The position numbers were made by a program, and so were the translations under genes. From contig NZ_FOQG01000003.1 in the NCBI RefSeq assembly GCF_900113685.1, positions 124,001-188,000 of the forward strand: a DNA stretch of 64,000 nucleotides, given 5' to 3'. The DNA comes from Nocardioides psychrotolerans (GTDB lineage: Bacteria; Actinomycetota; Actinomycetes; Propionibacteriales; Nocardioidaceae). The notes beneath the pieces are model-generated. The model was given only the letters and a program-made list of their open reading frames with translations, had not been told where the DNA came from and ran no database searches. Each line of letters opens with the position of its first letter. Position 1 is the stretch's first letter. Of the stretch, positions 34,364-42,821 are shown piece by piece.

Positions 34364-35718
34364 TCGACGACCCCACCCGCGATGTGCTGCTCGGAGCTGC
34401 CTCCGGCCGCCGCGAGCCGCCGCTGACCGCCCAGCAGTCGTCGGACCTGGCGAGCAAGTATGACCGGATGCTGCACCTCGCCGGCATGTTCGACGCAGCC
34501 GCCGGGGAGATGCGACAGCGTGCCGGGCTCGGAGGCGACATCCTGGGTGACCCCGCGTTCGTGGCCACCGAGCCCCTGTCCCCCCGCTCCTACGCAGAGA
34601 CCGTCGAGGATCTGCGCCGGACCGCCGGACTTCGCGGCCTCGAGACCAGCTCCGCCCAGCTCGCCGCCGATGCGCTGGTGCTCCGGGCCACCGTGGTCAC
34701 CTACCGCTGGATCGACGAGCTCCAGCTGGCCGCCTTCCGCACCCTGGGCACGATCGCTGGACGTGCGATCGGCTACCTCGCGCCCGAGATCGCCCTGGGC
34801 GGCGCCGTCGTCTCCGCCGGACTGATCGAGACCGACGCACTGGACCGCGAGGACGTCGCGGCCTATCTCGATGAACTCGCCAAGAACAACCCCGAGCTCC
34901 TCGAGCACGTCACCAGCGGTGGCGGCGGCCTCCTCGACGGCCTCCAGATGCGCTCGCTGCTCACCGCCGGCGTGCTTTCGGGCGACCAGGGCCGCCTCGC
35001 CGGTCTCGGCGGTCTCCGTGCTGCCGGCGTCACGCCCTTCGCCGCCGACTTCGGCTCCGCGTTGCGTGACACCGCCGGCGGCCTGATCGACGCCTCTTCG
35101 TCCTCCGAGACCCGAGTGGACGTGGCCATCGGGGAGCCGCCCCGCACCGTGGCCGACCTGATGAGCGCGCTGGGTGCCACCTCGGCCAGCGTCGCGGTGC
35201 AGCGACTCGGCGACGACCACTACATCGCCTACCTCCCAGGACCCGAAGCGAGCGACGGGTCCCGCCTGCGCCTGATGAGTGGCGCTGACCGCTCCGCCTA
35301 CGCCGCCGGCGTCGTACGGGCGATCGAGTCGGCCCTCGAAGGGGACGACGAGGCCCACGTGATGCTGGTCGGATCGGGTCAGGGCGGCGTCACCGCCGCC
35401 GAGATCGCCGCCGACGGGCCCCGCACCGCCTTCGTCATCGATGCCGTCGTGACGGCAGGCGCGCCGTCGGCCCACGTCCCCCGGATCCCGCAGCGCACTC
35501 GCGTCCTGTCGTTGGAGAACCGGTCTGATCCGGTGGCCGTGCTCGGCTCCCTCATGAGTGCCAGCACACCCAACCGGCTCACCGTCGTCTTCGACGCAGC
35601 GGGCACTCCTGGCGAGAGCGTCTACGTCACGGGCGGACGGGCAGTCGACGGGTCCAGTCATCCCGAGCTGCGCCACGAGATCGGCCGGCTGCAGGGCCTG
35701 GGCTTCCTGCGCATGTGA
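34360..35718 (+). CDS. Alpha/beta-hydrolase-like ESX-cassette protein with lost nucleophile
   Basis: A 452-residue protein. The N-terminal 190 residues are helical (DLASKYDRMLHLAGMFDAAA...), with a possible hydrophobic stretch around 130-150; residues from about 240 look like an alpha/beta hydrolase with nucleophile-elbow line HVMLVGSGQGGVTAAE, where relatives have GHSQGG: the Ser is Gly here and a Ser sits one position earlier. The later VVTAGAPSAHVPRIPQ and VLSLENRSDPVAVLG lines fit the hydrolase fold and its Asp region. Enzyme activity is doubtful; a surface or export role with the WXG-like and EspG-like neighbours is inferred. Confidence 0.7.
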   Translation: MIDDPTRDVLLGAASGRREPPLTAQQSSDLASKYDRMLHLAGMFDAAAGEMRQRAGLGGDILGDPAFVATEPLSPRSYAETVEDLRRTAGLRGLETSSAQLAADALVLRATVVTYRWIDELQLAAFRTLGTIAGRAIGYLAPEIALGGAVVSAGLIETDALDREDVAAYLDELAKNNPELLEHVTSGGGGLLDGLQMRSLLTAGVLSGDQGRLAGLGGLRAAGVTPFAADFGSALRDTAGGLIDASSSSETRVDVAIGEPPRTVADLMSALGATSASVAVQRLGDDHYIAYLPGPEASDGSRLRLMSGADRSAYAAGVVRAIESALEGDDEAHVMLVGSGQGGVTAAEIAADGPRTAFVIDAVVTAGAPSAHVPRIPQRTRVLSLENRSDPVAVLGSLMSASTPNRLTVVFDAAGTPGESVYVTGGRAVDGSSHPELRHEIGRLQGLGFLRM

Positions 35719-35721
35719 GCA

Positions 35722-37131
35722 TCAACCGGCGAGGTCGTGCACAAACTCACCGAGCTGGGTGAGGTTGCGGCACTCCACCATGTCGACGATCGCGCCGTAG
35801 GTCGGCGCGGCCGAGTCGCCCGTCCCCCAGTGCCGTGCGGCCTCGGGGTTGAGCCACCACGCGTGCCGGGCGGTCCCCGCGAGGCGCTGGAGCACGTCGG
35901 CGTGCAGGTCGCTGTAGTTGGAGCGCGCGTCACCCAGGATCAGCAGCGAGGACTTCGGACCCAGGGCGTCGCCGTGGTCCTCCTCGAACTTCGTCAGCGC
36001 CCGGCCGTAGTTGGTGCGGCCCCACAGGGCGGCGTGCGCCGTGCTCGCGGCGAGCTCGATCATGACGTCGGCGACATCGGCCCCGGGCTTGAAGTGGTGG
36101 GTGACCTCGTGGACGTGGTCGATGAAGGTAAAGGCGCGGACCTTGTGGAACTGGTCGCGCAGGGCGAAGACGAGCAGCAGCGTGAACTGCGCGAAGTTGG
36201 CGACCGACCCGCTGACGTCGCAGAGCACCACCAGCTCGGTGCGGTGCGGGCGCTTGGGCTTGTGGTGCGTCACGAGAGGGACGCCGCCGGTCGACATCGA
36301 GGCCCGGACCGTACGACGGAAGTCGAGCGGTCCGCGTCGGCGGGCGTGGTGCTCCTGGGTGAGGCGGGAGGCGAGCCGACGCGCGAGCGGGTAGATCTCG
36401 CGGCGCATCTCCTCCAGGTCGGAACGGCGCGCCGAGGTGAAATCCAGCCGGTCGATGCTCGGCCGGATCGCGACGTTGGCGACGTGGTCGGGACCCTTCT
36501 CCTCGGCGATGCGACGCCGGGCGTCGTCCTCCACCTGGCGGGTGAAGGCGCCCACCCGACGACCGGCGACCCGCTGCGCCTCGTCGTCGTTGCGTCCCTG
36601 GGCCAGCAGCGCCGAGACGATCTGGTCGACCAGCTCCTGGGGGGACACTCGCTGCAGCGCCGTGTAGGCCGACCACGAGGAGAGACCCGGACCGCGGCCG
36701 GGCATGGCGCCGAAACGACCGACCATCTCGGCGGCGAGCTGGACCAGGCGCTGCTGGTCGTCCTGCGAGAGCGCGTCCAGCAGCTCGGCCTGGAAGGCCT
36801 GCAGGGCCTGGGCGTTGTCGCGGACCCCCTCGCCCTCACCGGCCTCGTCGCTGCTCCCGTCGGGGGCGCGGGCGCCCTCCCCCACCAGGCGCGGGAAGTA
36901 GAGGTCGAAGAGGGCGTCGAAGGTCGGCCGCTGGGCCTGACGCTTGAGGAGCGTGGCGGCGTAGGCGTCGTGGATGACGCTGCGGTCTGACCACTCGAGG
37001 GCCGTCAGCGCGGCGATGGCGTCGAGGTCCTCGGCGAGCGACACCGACATGCCGGCCCCGCGCAACGCCTCCAGGAAGGAGATGTGGCGGTCGACGAGGC
37101 CACTGCGGTGCGGGCGCTCCGGCTGGTTCAC
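35722..37131 (-). CDS. VWA domain protein, CoxE-like
   Basis: A 469-residue protein whose C-terminal half holds a von Willebrand factor A domain: the MIDAS motif DVSGS appears in ELVVLCDVSGSVANFAQFTLL (near residue 312), and the Asp of SLLILGDARSNYSDLHAD follows. The N-terminal half is helical with acidic/Gly patches. CoxE-type VWA proteins work with MoxR ATPases as metal-insertion or assembly chaperones. Its ATG overlaps the MoxR gene stop by four bases, so the pair is coupled. The client protein is not evident in the window. Confidence 0.9.
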   Translation of the reverse strand: MNQPERPHRSGLVDRHISFLEALRGAGMSVSLAEDLDAIAALTALEWSDRSVIHDAYAATLLKRQAQRPTFDALFDLYFPRLVGEGARAPDGSSDEAGEGEGVRDNAQALQAFQAELLDALSQDDQQRLVQLAAEMVGRFGAMPGRGPGLSSWSAYTALQRVSPQELVDQIVSALLAQGRNDDEAQRVAGRRVGAFTRQVEDDARRRIAEEKGPDHVANVAIRPSIDRLDFTSARRSDLEEMRREIYPLARRLASRLTQEHHARRRGPLDFRRTVRASMSTGGVPLVTHHKPKRPHRTELVVLCDVSGSVANFAQFTLLLVFALRDQFHKVRAFTFIDHVHEVTHHFKPGADVADVMIELAASTAHAALWGRTNYGRALTKFEEDHGDALGPKSSLLILGDARSNYSDLHADVLQRLAGTARHAWWLNPEAARHWGTGDSAAPTYGAIVDMVECRNLTQLGEFVHDLAG

Positions 37132-37991
37132 TTCTTGAGCCGGAGCTCGCGGATCGCACGCTCGTGGTCGGAGGCGTGCTTGAGCACGACGCCGAGGGTG
37201 TCGTTGACGGCCTTGTCGTCGAGGTCGCGGATCTCCAGGGCGATCAGCGTGCGGGCCCAGTCGACGGACTCCGCGATCGACGGCGCCTTCTTGAGCTCGA
37301 GCTCGCGCAGTCGACCGACGGTCGCGACCAGCTGCTCGGCGACCCGGTCGTCGAGGTCCGGGACCTGGGAGGCGACGATCTCGCGCTCCCGCTCGGCGTC
37401 GGGGTAGTCGAGGTGCAGGTAGAGGCAGCGGCGCTTGACGGCCTCGGAGAGCTCACGGCTGGCATTGGAGGTCAGCACCACCAGTGGTCGGCGTAGGGCC
37501 TCGATGGTGCCGAGCTCCGGGATCGTGACCTGGAAGTCCGACAACACCTCCAGCAGCAGGCCCTCGACCTCGACGTCGGTCTTGTCGACCTCGTCGATGA
37601 GCAGGACCGTCGGCTCCTCCCGGCGGATCGCCGTGAGGAGCGGCCGGGTGAGCAGGAACTCCTCGGTGAAGATGTCGTCGTGCGTGGCCGACCACTCCTG
37701 GTCGTTGCCCGACGCCTGGATGCGGAGCAGCTGCTTCTTGTAGTTCCACTCGTAGAGCGCGCGCGCCTCGTCGAGGCCCTCGTAGCACTGCAGCCGCACC
37801 AGCTCGGCTCCCGTCGCACGGGCGACGGCCTTGGCCAGCTCGGTCTTCCCGACGCCCGCGGGCCCCTCGACGAGCATCGGCTTCTCGAGGGCCCCGGCGA
37901 GGAACGTCGTGGTGGCGGTCGCCGGGTCGGCGAGGTAGCCGACGGCACCCAGTCGCTCGGCGGCGTCGGCGGGGGAGGCGAACCAGGTCAT
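37128..37991 (-). CDS. MoxR family AAA ATPase
   Basis: A 287-residue AAA+ ATPase: Walker A GPAGVGKT (43-50), Walker B TVLLIDEVDKTDVEVEGLLLEVL, and sensor LVVLTSNASRELSEAVKRRCLYLH. MoxR ATPases act with VWA partners in cofactor insertion or complex assembly. The ATG at 37991, with GGGGAGGATGA just upstream, gives the family opening; a longer reading adds nine unsupported residues. It is the first gene of the pair with the CoxE-like protein. Confidence 0.93.
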   Translation of the reverse strand: MTWFASPADAAERLGAVGYLADPATATTTFLAGALEKPMLVEGPAGVGKTELAKAVARATGAELVRLQCYEGLDEARALYEWNYKKQLLRIQASGNDQEWSATHDDIFTEEFLLTRPLLTAIRREEPTVLLIDEVDKTDVEVEGLLLEVLSDFQVTIPELGTIEALRRPLVVLTSNASRELSEAVKRRCLYLHLDYPDAEREREIVASQVPDLDDRVAEQLVATVGRLRELELKKAPSIAESVDWARTLIALEIRDLDDKAVNDTLGVVLKHASDHERAIRELRLKK

Positions 37992-38135
37992 GGGCTCATC
38001 CTCCCCTACTCCGCCCATCCTGCTGGTCTAGGCCGCGAATGCCCCGTGGGCATGGGTGATCGATGACTCCGTGACCCGTCACGCTCGGCGTCGTTTCCCC
38101 TGACGTACGACGCCGATCAACGAGGAGGAGACACC

Positions 38136-38513
38136 ATGCGACGCAAGCCGCCCGTGGCGCTGGCCCTCGTCGTGTCGCTGACCAAGTCGTTGGTCCTGCT
38201 GGTCGTGGTCGCCCTGGGGTTCGGGCTGATCGGCGGAAGCCAGGTGACGGCATCGCCCGGCGACGATCCGCCCGACCAGATCGAGGAGCGCTCCGCGGTC
38301 ATCGAGAAGGCCATGGCCGAGCACGAGTGCTCGGTCTCCGGCTTCGCGGCCGGCGTCATCCCCCGCTCCGCGCTGATCCGGCGCGACGAGCGGGTGCGCC
38401 AGGTGTCCTTCGACGACGGCTGGGCCGTCCTCACCGGCGATGCCCCCGGCGTGCTGATCGCGGTGTGCCTCGGGGAGCTCGCGATGCCCCGGACCAGCGG
38501 AGTCCCGCGCTAG
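38136..38513 (+). CDS. Small membrane-anchored or secreted protein
   Basis: A 125-residue protein with an N-terminal hydrophobic stretch (SLTKSLVLLVVVALGFGLIGG, about 14-34) and a polar rest containing two cysteines (ECSVSGF and IAVCLGE) that could form a disulphide outside the cell. No family recognised. AGGAGG lies just before the ATG. It ends in a four-base overlap with the convergent crotonase gene. Confidence 0.65.
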   Translation: MRRKPPVALALVVSLTKSLVLLVVVALGFGLIGGSQVTASPGDDPPDQIEERSAVIEKAMAEHECSVSGFAAGVIPRSALIRRDERVRQVSFDDGWAVLTGDAPGVLIAVCLGELAMPRTSGVPR

Positions 38514-39310
38514 CTGACGTTGGGGCTCCCGTGCCGCCCCGCACCCGATGCGAAGCGAGCCGCGCCGTCGAGCGCCCCGGCCTCGAGGGAACGGAGTCCG
38601 TGGGCATACTCCACCTGGAGGGCAGCAGCCTCCTCCAGGCTCCACTGCTCGAGGGCTGCGAGACGATCGTTCCTCAGGCAGGCCTGGGGAAGCGCGCTCA
38701 ACGAGAGCGCCAGCGCCTCGGCCTCCGCGCGCGCGGCACCCGGCTCGACCACCCGGTCGGCCAGGCCGATCCGCAGGGCCTCGTCGGCGTCCACCGAGCG
38801 GCCGGTGAGGATCAGATCCATCGCCCGACCTGCCCCGACGAGCCGAGGCAGACGGACCGTGCCCCCGTCGATCAGCGGCACGCCCCAGCGGCGGCAGTAG
38901 ACGCCGAAGGTGGCGTCGCTCGCGACGACGCGCAGGTCGCACCAGATCGCGAGCTCGAGACCTCCGGCGACGGCGTACCCCTCGACCGCGGCGATCACGG
39001 GCTTGCCGAGCCGCATCCGGCTCGGGCCCATGGGGCCTGGGCCCTCGGGCGTCACCTGGTTGCCGCTCGGGGTGCCGACGGCCTTGAGGTCCGCACCGGC
39101 GCAGAAGGTGCCTCCTGCGCCGGTGAGGACCGCCACCGCCTGCGAGTCATCGGCGTCGAAGGCCTCGAACGCCGCTCGCAGGGCGGCAGCCGTCGGGCCG
39201 TCGACCGCGTTGCGTGCGTCGGGACGGTCGATGACCACCGTGGTCACCGGGCCGGCGATCTCGGTCCGGACGGTCGGGGATGACGTCATGACCGCCATCG
39301 TGTCGGTCAT
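38510..39310 (-). CDS. Enoyl-CoA hydratase/isomerase family protein
   Basis: A 266-residue crotonase-fold protein. The oxyanion-hole stretches are visible: GTFCAGADLKAVG and VEGYAVAGGLELAIWCDLRV. VYCRRWGVPLIDGGTVRLPRLVG contains the active-site loop; the Glu pair of true enoyl-CoA hydratases is not clear there (the loop reads PLIDGG), so a hydratase reaction is not certain and another crotonase activity is possible. Likely cytosolic fatty-acid or steroid side-chain metabolism. Single gene, divergent from nothing close; the DUF305 gene ends a few bases after its start. Confidence 0.87.
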   Translation of the reverse strand: MTDTMAVMTSSPTVRTEIAGPVTTVVIDRPDARNAVDGPTAAALRAAFEAFDADDSQAVAVLTGAGGTFCAGADLKAVGTPSGNQVTPEGPGPMGPSRMRLGKPVIAAVEGYAVAGGLELAIWCDLRVVASDATFGVYCRRWGVPLIDGGTVRLPRLVGAGRAMDLILTGRSVDADEALRIGLADRVVEPGAARAEAEALALSLSALPQACLRNDRLAALEQWSLEEAAALQVEYAHGLRSLEAGALDGAARFASGAGRHGSPNVS

Positions 39311-39314
39311 CGCG

Positions 39315-39938
39315 TCAGGAGTCGAGGAGCCCCTGCATGGTCGCGATCTCCTCGGTCTGCGTCGCGACGATCTCCTCCGCGAGCGAGACGGCGGGCTCGT
39401 GCTCGCCGTCCTCCTGCTCGGTCTCCGCCATCGACACCGCCCCCTCGTGGTGCTCGATCATCATCTCGAGCCAGAGGTCCTCGAAGTCCGCGTCGGGGGC
39501 GTCGGCAAGCTCCTCGAGGTCCTCGTCGCTCATCATCCCGGGCATGTCCATGCCGGTGTCGTCGGCCATGTCCCCCATGTCATGACCCTCGGCGTTGGAG
39601 TGGTCGCGGACGGTCGGCGGGACCTCCTCGCCCCACTGCTCGAGCCAGTTGCTCATGGTCTCGATCTCGGGACCCTGGGCATCACGGATTCCCTCCGCGA
39701 CCTGCTGAAGGGCGGGGTCGAGGTCCCGCTCGACGGTCAGGTCGACCATCGTCAGGGCCTGCGCGTGGTGCTGGATCATGTCGGACGCGAACGCCACGTC
39801 GGTGTCGTTGTGATCGCTGCTGCTGGTCGACGCCGCGCCGGTGGAGTCGTCCCCGCCACATGCCGTGAGGGCGAGGGCGAGGGTCAGGGCGGCGAGGGTC
39901 CCAGATGTGCGGTGGGTAATGCGGTGCTTCGTGTGCAT
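39315..39938 (-). CDS. DUF305 lipoprotein
   Basis: A 207-residue lipoprotein: signal LALALTACGG with lipobox Cys27, a Ser/Thr spacer, then two DUF305 helical repeats, each with the His-His signature (MIQHHAQALTMV and MIEHHEGAVSMA) and a Met/His/Asp-rich link (GHDMGDMADDTGMDMPGMM). DUF305 proteins are found with copper resistance genes, and the Met/His pattern suits Cu binding; that is inference. The DUF6153 gene lies 78 bases upstream in the same direction. Confidence 0.92.
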   Translation of the reverse strand: MHTKHRITHRTSGTLAALTLALALTACGGDDSTGAASTSSSDHNDTDVAFASDMIQHHAQALTMVDLTVERDLDPALQQVAEGIRDAQGPEIETMSNWLEQWGEEVPPTVRDHSNAEGHDMGDMADDTGMDMPGMMSDEDLEELADAPDADFEDLWLEMMIEHHEGAVSMAETEQEDGEHEPAVSLAEEIVATQTEEIATMQGLLDS

Positions 39939-40016
39939 GGGTGTGCTCCGTCTGTCGGGTGCTGCTGGCCGGATGACTGCTCGGGTTCGGCGCGCCTCAG
40001 GGCGCCGGGGTGCACA

Positions 40017-40433
40017 TCAGCAGCGGATGACGGAGAACTGCCACACAGGAGGTGGGCCGGTCCCGCTGGGGGACGCCCGCAACCGGGGGACGAGGCTGCG
40101 CGCCCGCCTCACGTCGTACGACGGCAGGACGGTGTGGCCGCGCAGCCCGACGAGCAGCAGCGCGATCGCCGAGGCCAGCACGATGAACGCGCAGAGCAGC
40201 ATGCCGAGCTGGGCGGAGCCGCCCGCGTCGCCGGTCGAGACGGCCACCACTGCTGATGCCGCTGACGCCGCTGCCGCGGCCACGGGGTCGGCCGCGTGGC
40301 CAGCATGCTCCGACGGCGTGCTGTGCGTCCCGTGCTCGGCCTGCGCCGTGGGGGCGCAGTGCTGGCTGAGGACGTGCATGCCCAGGATCCCGAGGATCAC
40401 CACCGAGAGCAGGGCGAGCACGACGCGACGCAT
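40017..40433 (-). CDS. DUF6153 family membrane protein
   Basis: A 138-residue protein with an N-terminal membrane segment (VVLALLSVVILGILGMHVLSQH), a His-rich outer loop (HGTHSTPSEHAGHA), and a second segment (AQLGMLLCAFIVLASAIALLLVGL). This layout fits the DUF6153 family, often found beside DUF305 as here. The His-rich loop suggests metal contact. The ATG at 40433 sits very close to GGAGGA, so the in-frame GTG four codons on may be the start instead. Confidence 0.78.
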   Translation of the reverse strand: MRRVVLALLSVVILGILGMHVLSQHCAPTAQAEHGTHSTPSEHAGHAADPVAAAAASAASAVVAVSTGDAGGSAQLGMLLCAFIVLASAIALLLVGLRGHTVLPSYDVRRARSLVPRLRASPSGTGPPPVWQFSVIRC

Positions 40434-40593
40434 TCCTCCAGGGTAGCCAGCCGCTCGGCGACCCTCGGACAAGGTGCTTGACGAAGTGCACATCGGCCGA
40501 GCCCTCGACGGGGCGGAGGGCGGGCCGGTCTTCCGAGAGGTCGTCATGCGCACGGAGTAGGGGTGTGTCGGCGCGGACCGCTAGAAAGGTCGC

Positions 40594-42081
40594 GTGACCG
40601 CACCCGCTCCGGCACCACCCCTGACCTCCCGCGCCCGCACCACCGCGGTGCTGGTGCTGTTCATGGCGACGTTCATGGACCTGCTCGACACCACGATCGT
40701 CAACGTCGCCCTCCCCTCGATCCAGGCCGACCTCGAGGCGTCGTCCGCGCAGCTCGAGTGGATCGTGTCGGGCTACGTCCTGGCCTTCGCCGTCGTGCTC
40801 ATCACGACCGGCCGGCTCGGTGACATCCACGGCCGCAAGAAGGTCTTCCTCATCGGCGTCGCGGGCTTCACGCTCGCCTCCGCGGCGGCCGGGCTCGCCC
40901 CCACCGCCGACGTGCTCGTCATCTCCCGGCTGGTGCAGGGCCTCTTCGCCGCGACGATGGTGCCGCAGGTGCTCTCGATCATCCAGGTGCTCTACGCGCC
41001 GCGCGAGCGGGCCGGCGTGCTCGGCGCGTTCGGTGCCGTCACCGGCACCGCGGCGGTCGCCGGCCCGCTGCTGGGCGGCATCCTGACGACGTACGACGTG
41101 CTGGGGCTGGAGTGGCGCTCCATCTTCGTCATCAACATCCCTGTCGGGATCGTGCTGCTGGTCGCCGGGGCGATCCTGATCCCCGAGTCCCACGCCCGCG
41201 AGCGGGTCCGACTCGACCTGCGCGGCGCCGCCCTCATCTCGGTGGCGCTGTTCCTGGCCGTCTTCGCCCTCATCGAGGGGCGACCCGAGGGGTGGCCGGT
41301 GTGGATCTGGGCGATGCTCACGGTGAGCATCGTGCTGCTGGTCGTCTTCGTCCTCGCCCAGCGGAGGCTGGAGGCGGCCGGCGGCGCGCCGCTGGTCCCA
41401 CCGACGCTCTTCCGCGACCGGGGCTTCTCGGCCGGGATGGTCACGGCGTTCGCGTTCTTCGGCTCCATCGGCGCCTACTTCTTCGTGATCGTCATCTACC
41501 TCCAGGTGGGGCTGGGCTTCACCCCGATCGGTGCCGCCGTGTCCACGCTGCCCTTCAGCATCGGCGCGTTCCTCGCCAGCGGCGCCTCGGTGCCGTTGGT
41601 CGCCAAGCTCGGCAAAGGTCTGGTGTTCGTCGGCCTGGTGGCCTTCGCGTCCGCCGTGGCCTGGACCGGGCAGACCGTGGCCCACCACGGTGACGCGCTC
41701 GGCAAGGCCGACCTGATCGGCCCCATGCTGCTGGGCGGTGCCGGCCTCGCCTTCGCCGCCATCCCCCTCCTCGACGTGGCGCTGGCCAACATCGACGTCC
41801 GCTACGCCGGCGCCGCCTCGGGTGTCTTCGGCACCTTCCAGCAGGTCGGTGCTGCCCTCCTGCTCGCCGTCGTCGGGGTCGTCTTCTTCGAGACCGCGGG
41901 CACGGTCTTCTCGCCCGCGGTCCTCCGGGACGCGCTGCTCACCGCCCTGTGGGTGCCCGGGGTGTCGCTCGGTGTCGCGGCGCTCGCGAGCCTGCTGCTG
42001 CCGAGCGTCGCCGCCGTCCGACGCCACAAGGAGCTCGCCGATGCGTTGGACCTCGCGGCGGTCGCCGAGCAGCCCGCATGA
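40594..42081 (+). CDS. MFS transporter, DHA2 (14-TM) drug exporter family
   Basis: A 495-residue transporter with about fourteen membrane helices. The family marks are present: MDLLDTTIVNVALPSIQADL in helix 1, GRLGDIHGRKKVF in the 2-3 loop, and the helix-5 motif GAFGAVTGTAAVAGPLLGGIL. Members use the proton gradient to expel drugs, dyes or lipids; the substrate is not predictable. GTG start at 40594 after AAAGGT. The next gene overlaps its stop by four bases and may be part of the same system. No TetR or MarR regulator is adjacent. Confidence 0.93.
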   Translation: MTAPAPAPPLTSRARTTAVLVLFMATFMDLLDTTIVNVALPSIQADLEASSAQLEWIVSGYVLAFAVVLITTGRLGDIHGRKKVFLIGVAGFTLASAAAGLAPTADVLVISRLVQGLFAATMVPQVLSIIQVLYAPRERAGVLGAFGAVTGTAAVAGPLLGGILTTYDVLGLEWRSIFVINIPVGIVLLVAGAILIPESHARERVRLDLRGAALISVALFLAVFALIEGRPEGWPVWIWAMLTVSIVLLVVFVLAQRRLEAAGGAPLVPPTLFRDRGFSAGMVTAFAFFGSIGAYFFVIVIYLQVGLGFTPIGAAVSTLPFSIGAFLASGASVPLVAKLGKGLVFVGLVAFASAVAWTGQTVAHHGDALGKADLIGPMLLGGAGLAFAAIPLLDVALANIDVRYAGAASGVFGTFQQVGAALLLAVVGVVFFETAGTVFSPAVLRDALLTALWVPGVSLGVAALASLLLPSVAAVRRHKELADALDLAAVAEQPA

Positions 42082-42725
42082 CCACCGGGGCGCACCACCA
42101 GCGGTGGCCGGCAACGGTGGCAGTGCTGATCGCGCTCGCGTGCCAGTTCCTCGTGCCCGACCAGGTCAGCATCGGCCCGACCTGGGTCCTGCCGGCCCTC
42201 CAGCTGACGCTGCTGCTCCCCCTCGTCGCGACCAACCCCGTCCGGCTCGCGCGAGACCACCCGGTGCTGCGGGTCCTCGCCGTGGTCTCGGCCGGCGCCG
42301 TGCTCCTGGCCAACGCCGCCACGCTGATACACCTCGTGGTCCTGCTCCTCGCCGGCTCGACGATCAGCTCGCAGCGCCTGCTCGTCACCGGCCTGGTCCT
42401 CGTGACGACCAACGTCATCGCGACGAGCGTCGTCCTGTGGGAGCTCGACCGTGGCGGCCCCTTCGCGCGCGACCCGTCCCACCACCGGGTGCCCGGCGCT
42501 CCGGACCTGCTGTTCCCGCAGGCGGGCCTGCCCGAGGCCACCGACCGACCCTGGATCCCCACCTACCTCGACTACCTCTTCGTCGGTTTCACCATGTCGA
42601 CCGCGTTCAGCCCGACCGACACCCTGCCGCTGACCCACCGGGCCAAGGTCGTCTACATGCTCGGCGCGAGCGTGGCCATCACGACGTTCGTCATCGTCGC
42701 CGCCCGCGCGGCCAACATCCTCTGA
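42078..42725 (+). CDS. Hypothetical four-helix membrane protein
   Basis: A 215-residue protein with four or five hydrophobic segments, a cytoplasmic or outer loop with DRPWIPTYLDYLFVGFTMSTAFSPTDTLPL, and a final helix. That loop resembles the DUF1345/ion-channel-like pore region of small membrane proteins (a re-entrant stretch before the last helix), but the family is not certain. It overlaps the MFS gene by four bases (ATGA), which suggests joint translation. No function is proposed. Confidence 0.75.
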   Translation: MTTGAHHQRWPATVAVLIALACQFLVPDQVSIGPTWVLPALQLTLLLPLVATNPVRLARDHPVLRVLAVVSAGAVLLANAATLIHLVVLLLAGSTISSQRLLVTGLVLVTTNVIATSVVLWELDRGGPFARDPSHHRVPGAPDLLFPQAGLPEATDRPWIPTYLDYLFVGFTMSTAFSPTDTLPLTHRAKVVYMLGASVAITTFVIVAARAANIL

Positions 42726-42821
42726 GACGCAGGAGACCCGCCCGGACGACGTCCGGTCGGGTCCAGTTCAAGTGACTCTGACGCGAACATGGCCCGATGC
42801 ACCCGCGTCCTGCGGCGTGGT

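Noticed and set aside
39997..42114. Long antisense frame across the MFS gene, and a similar one at 50664-53087 across edd and eda
   Set aside because: Both have Asp/Gly/Arg-rich low-information products and lie opposite clear genes.
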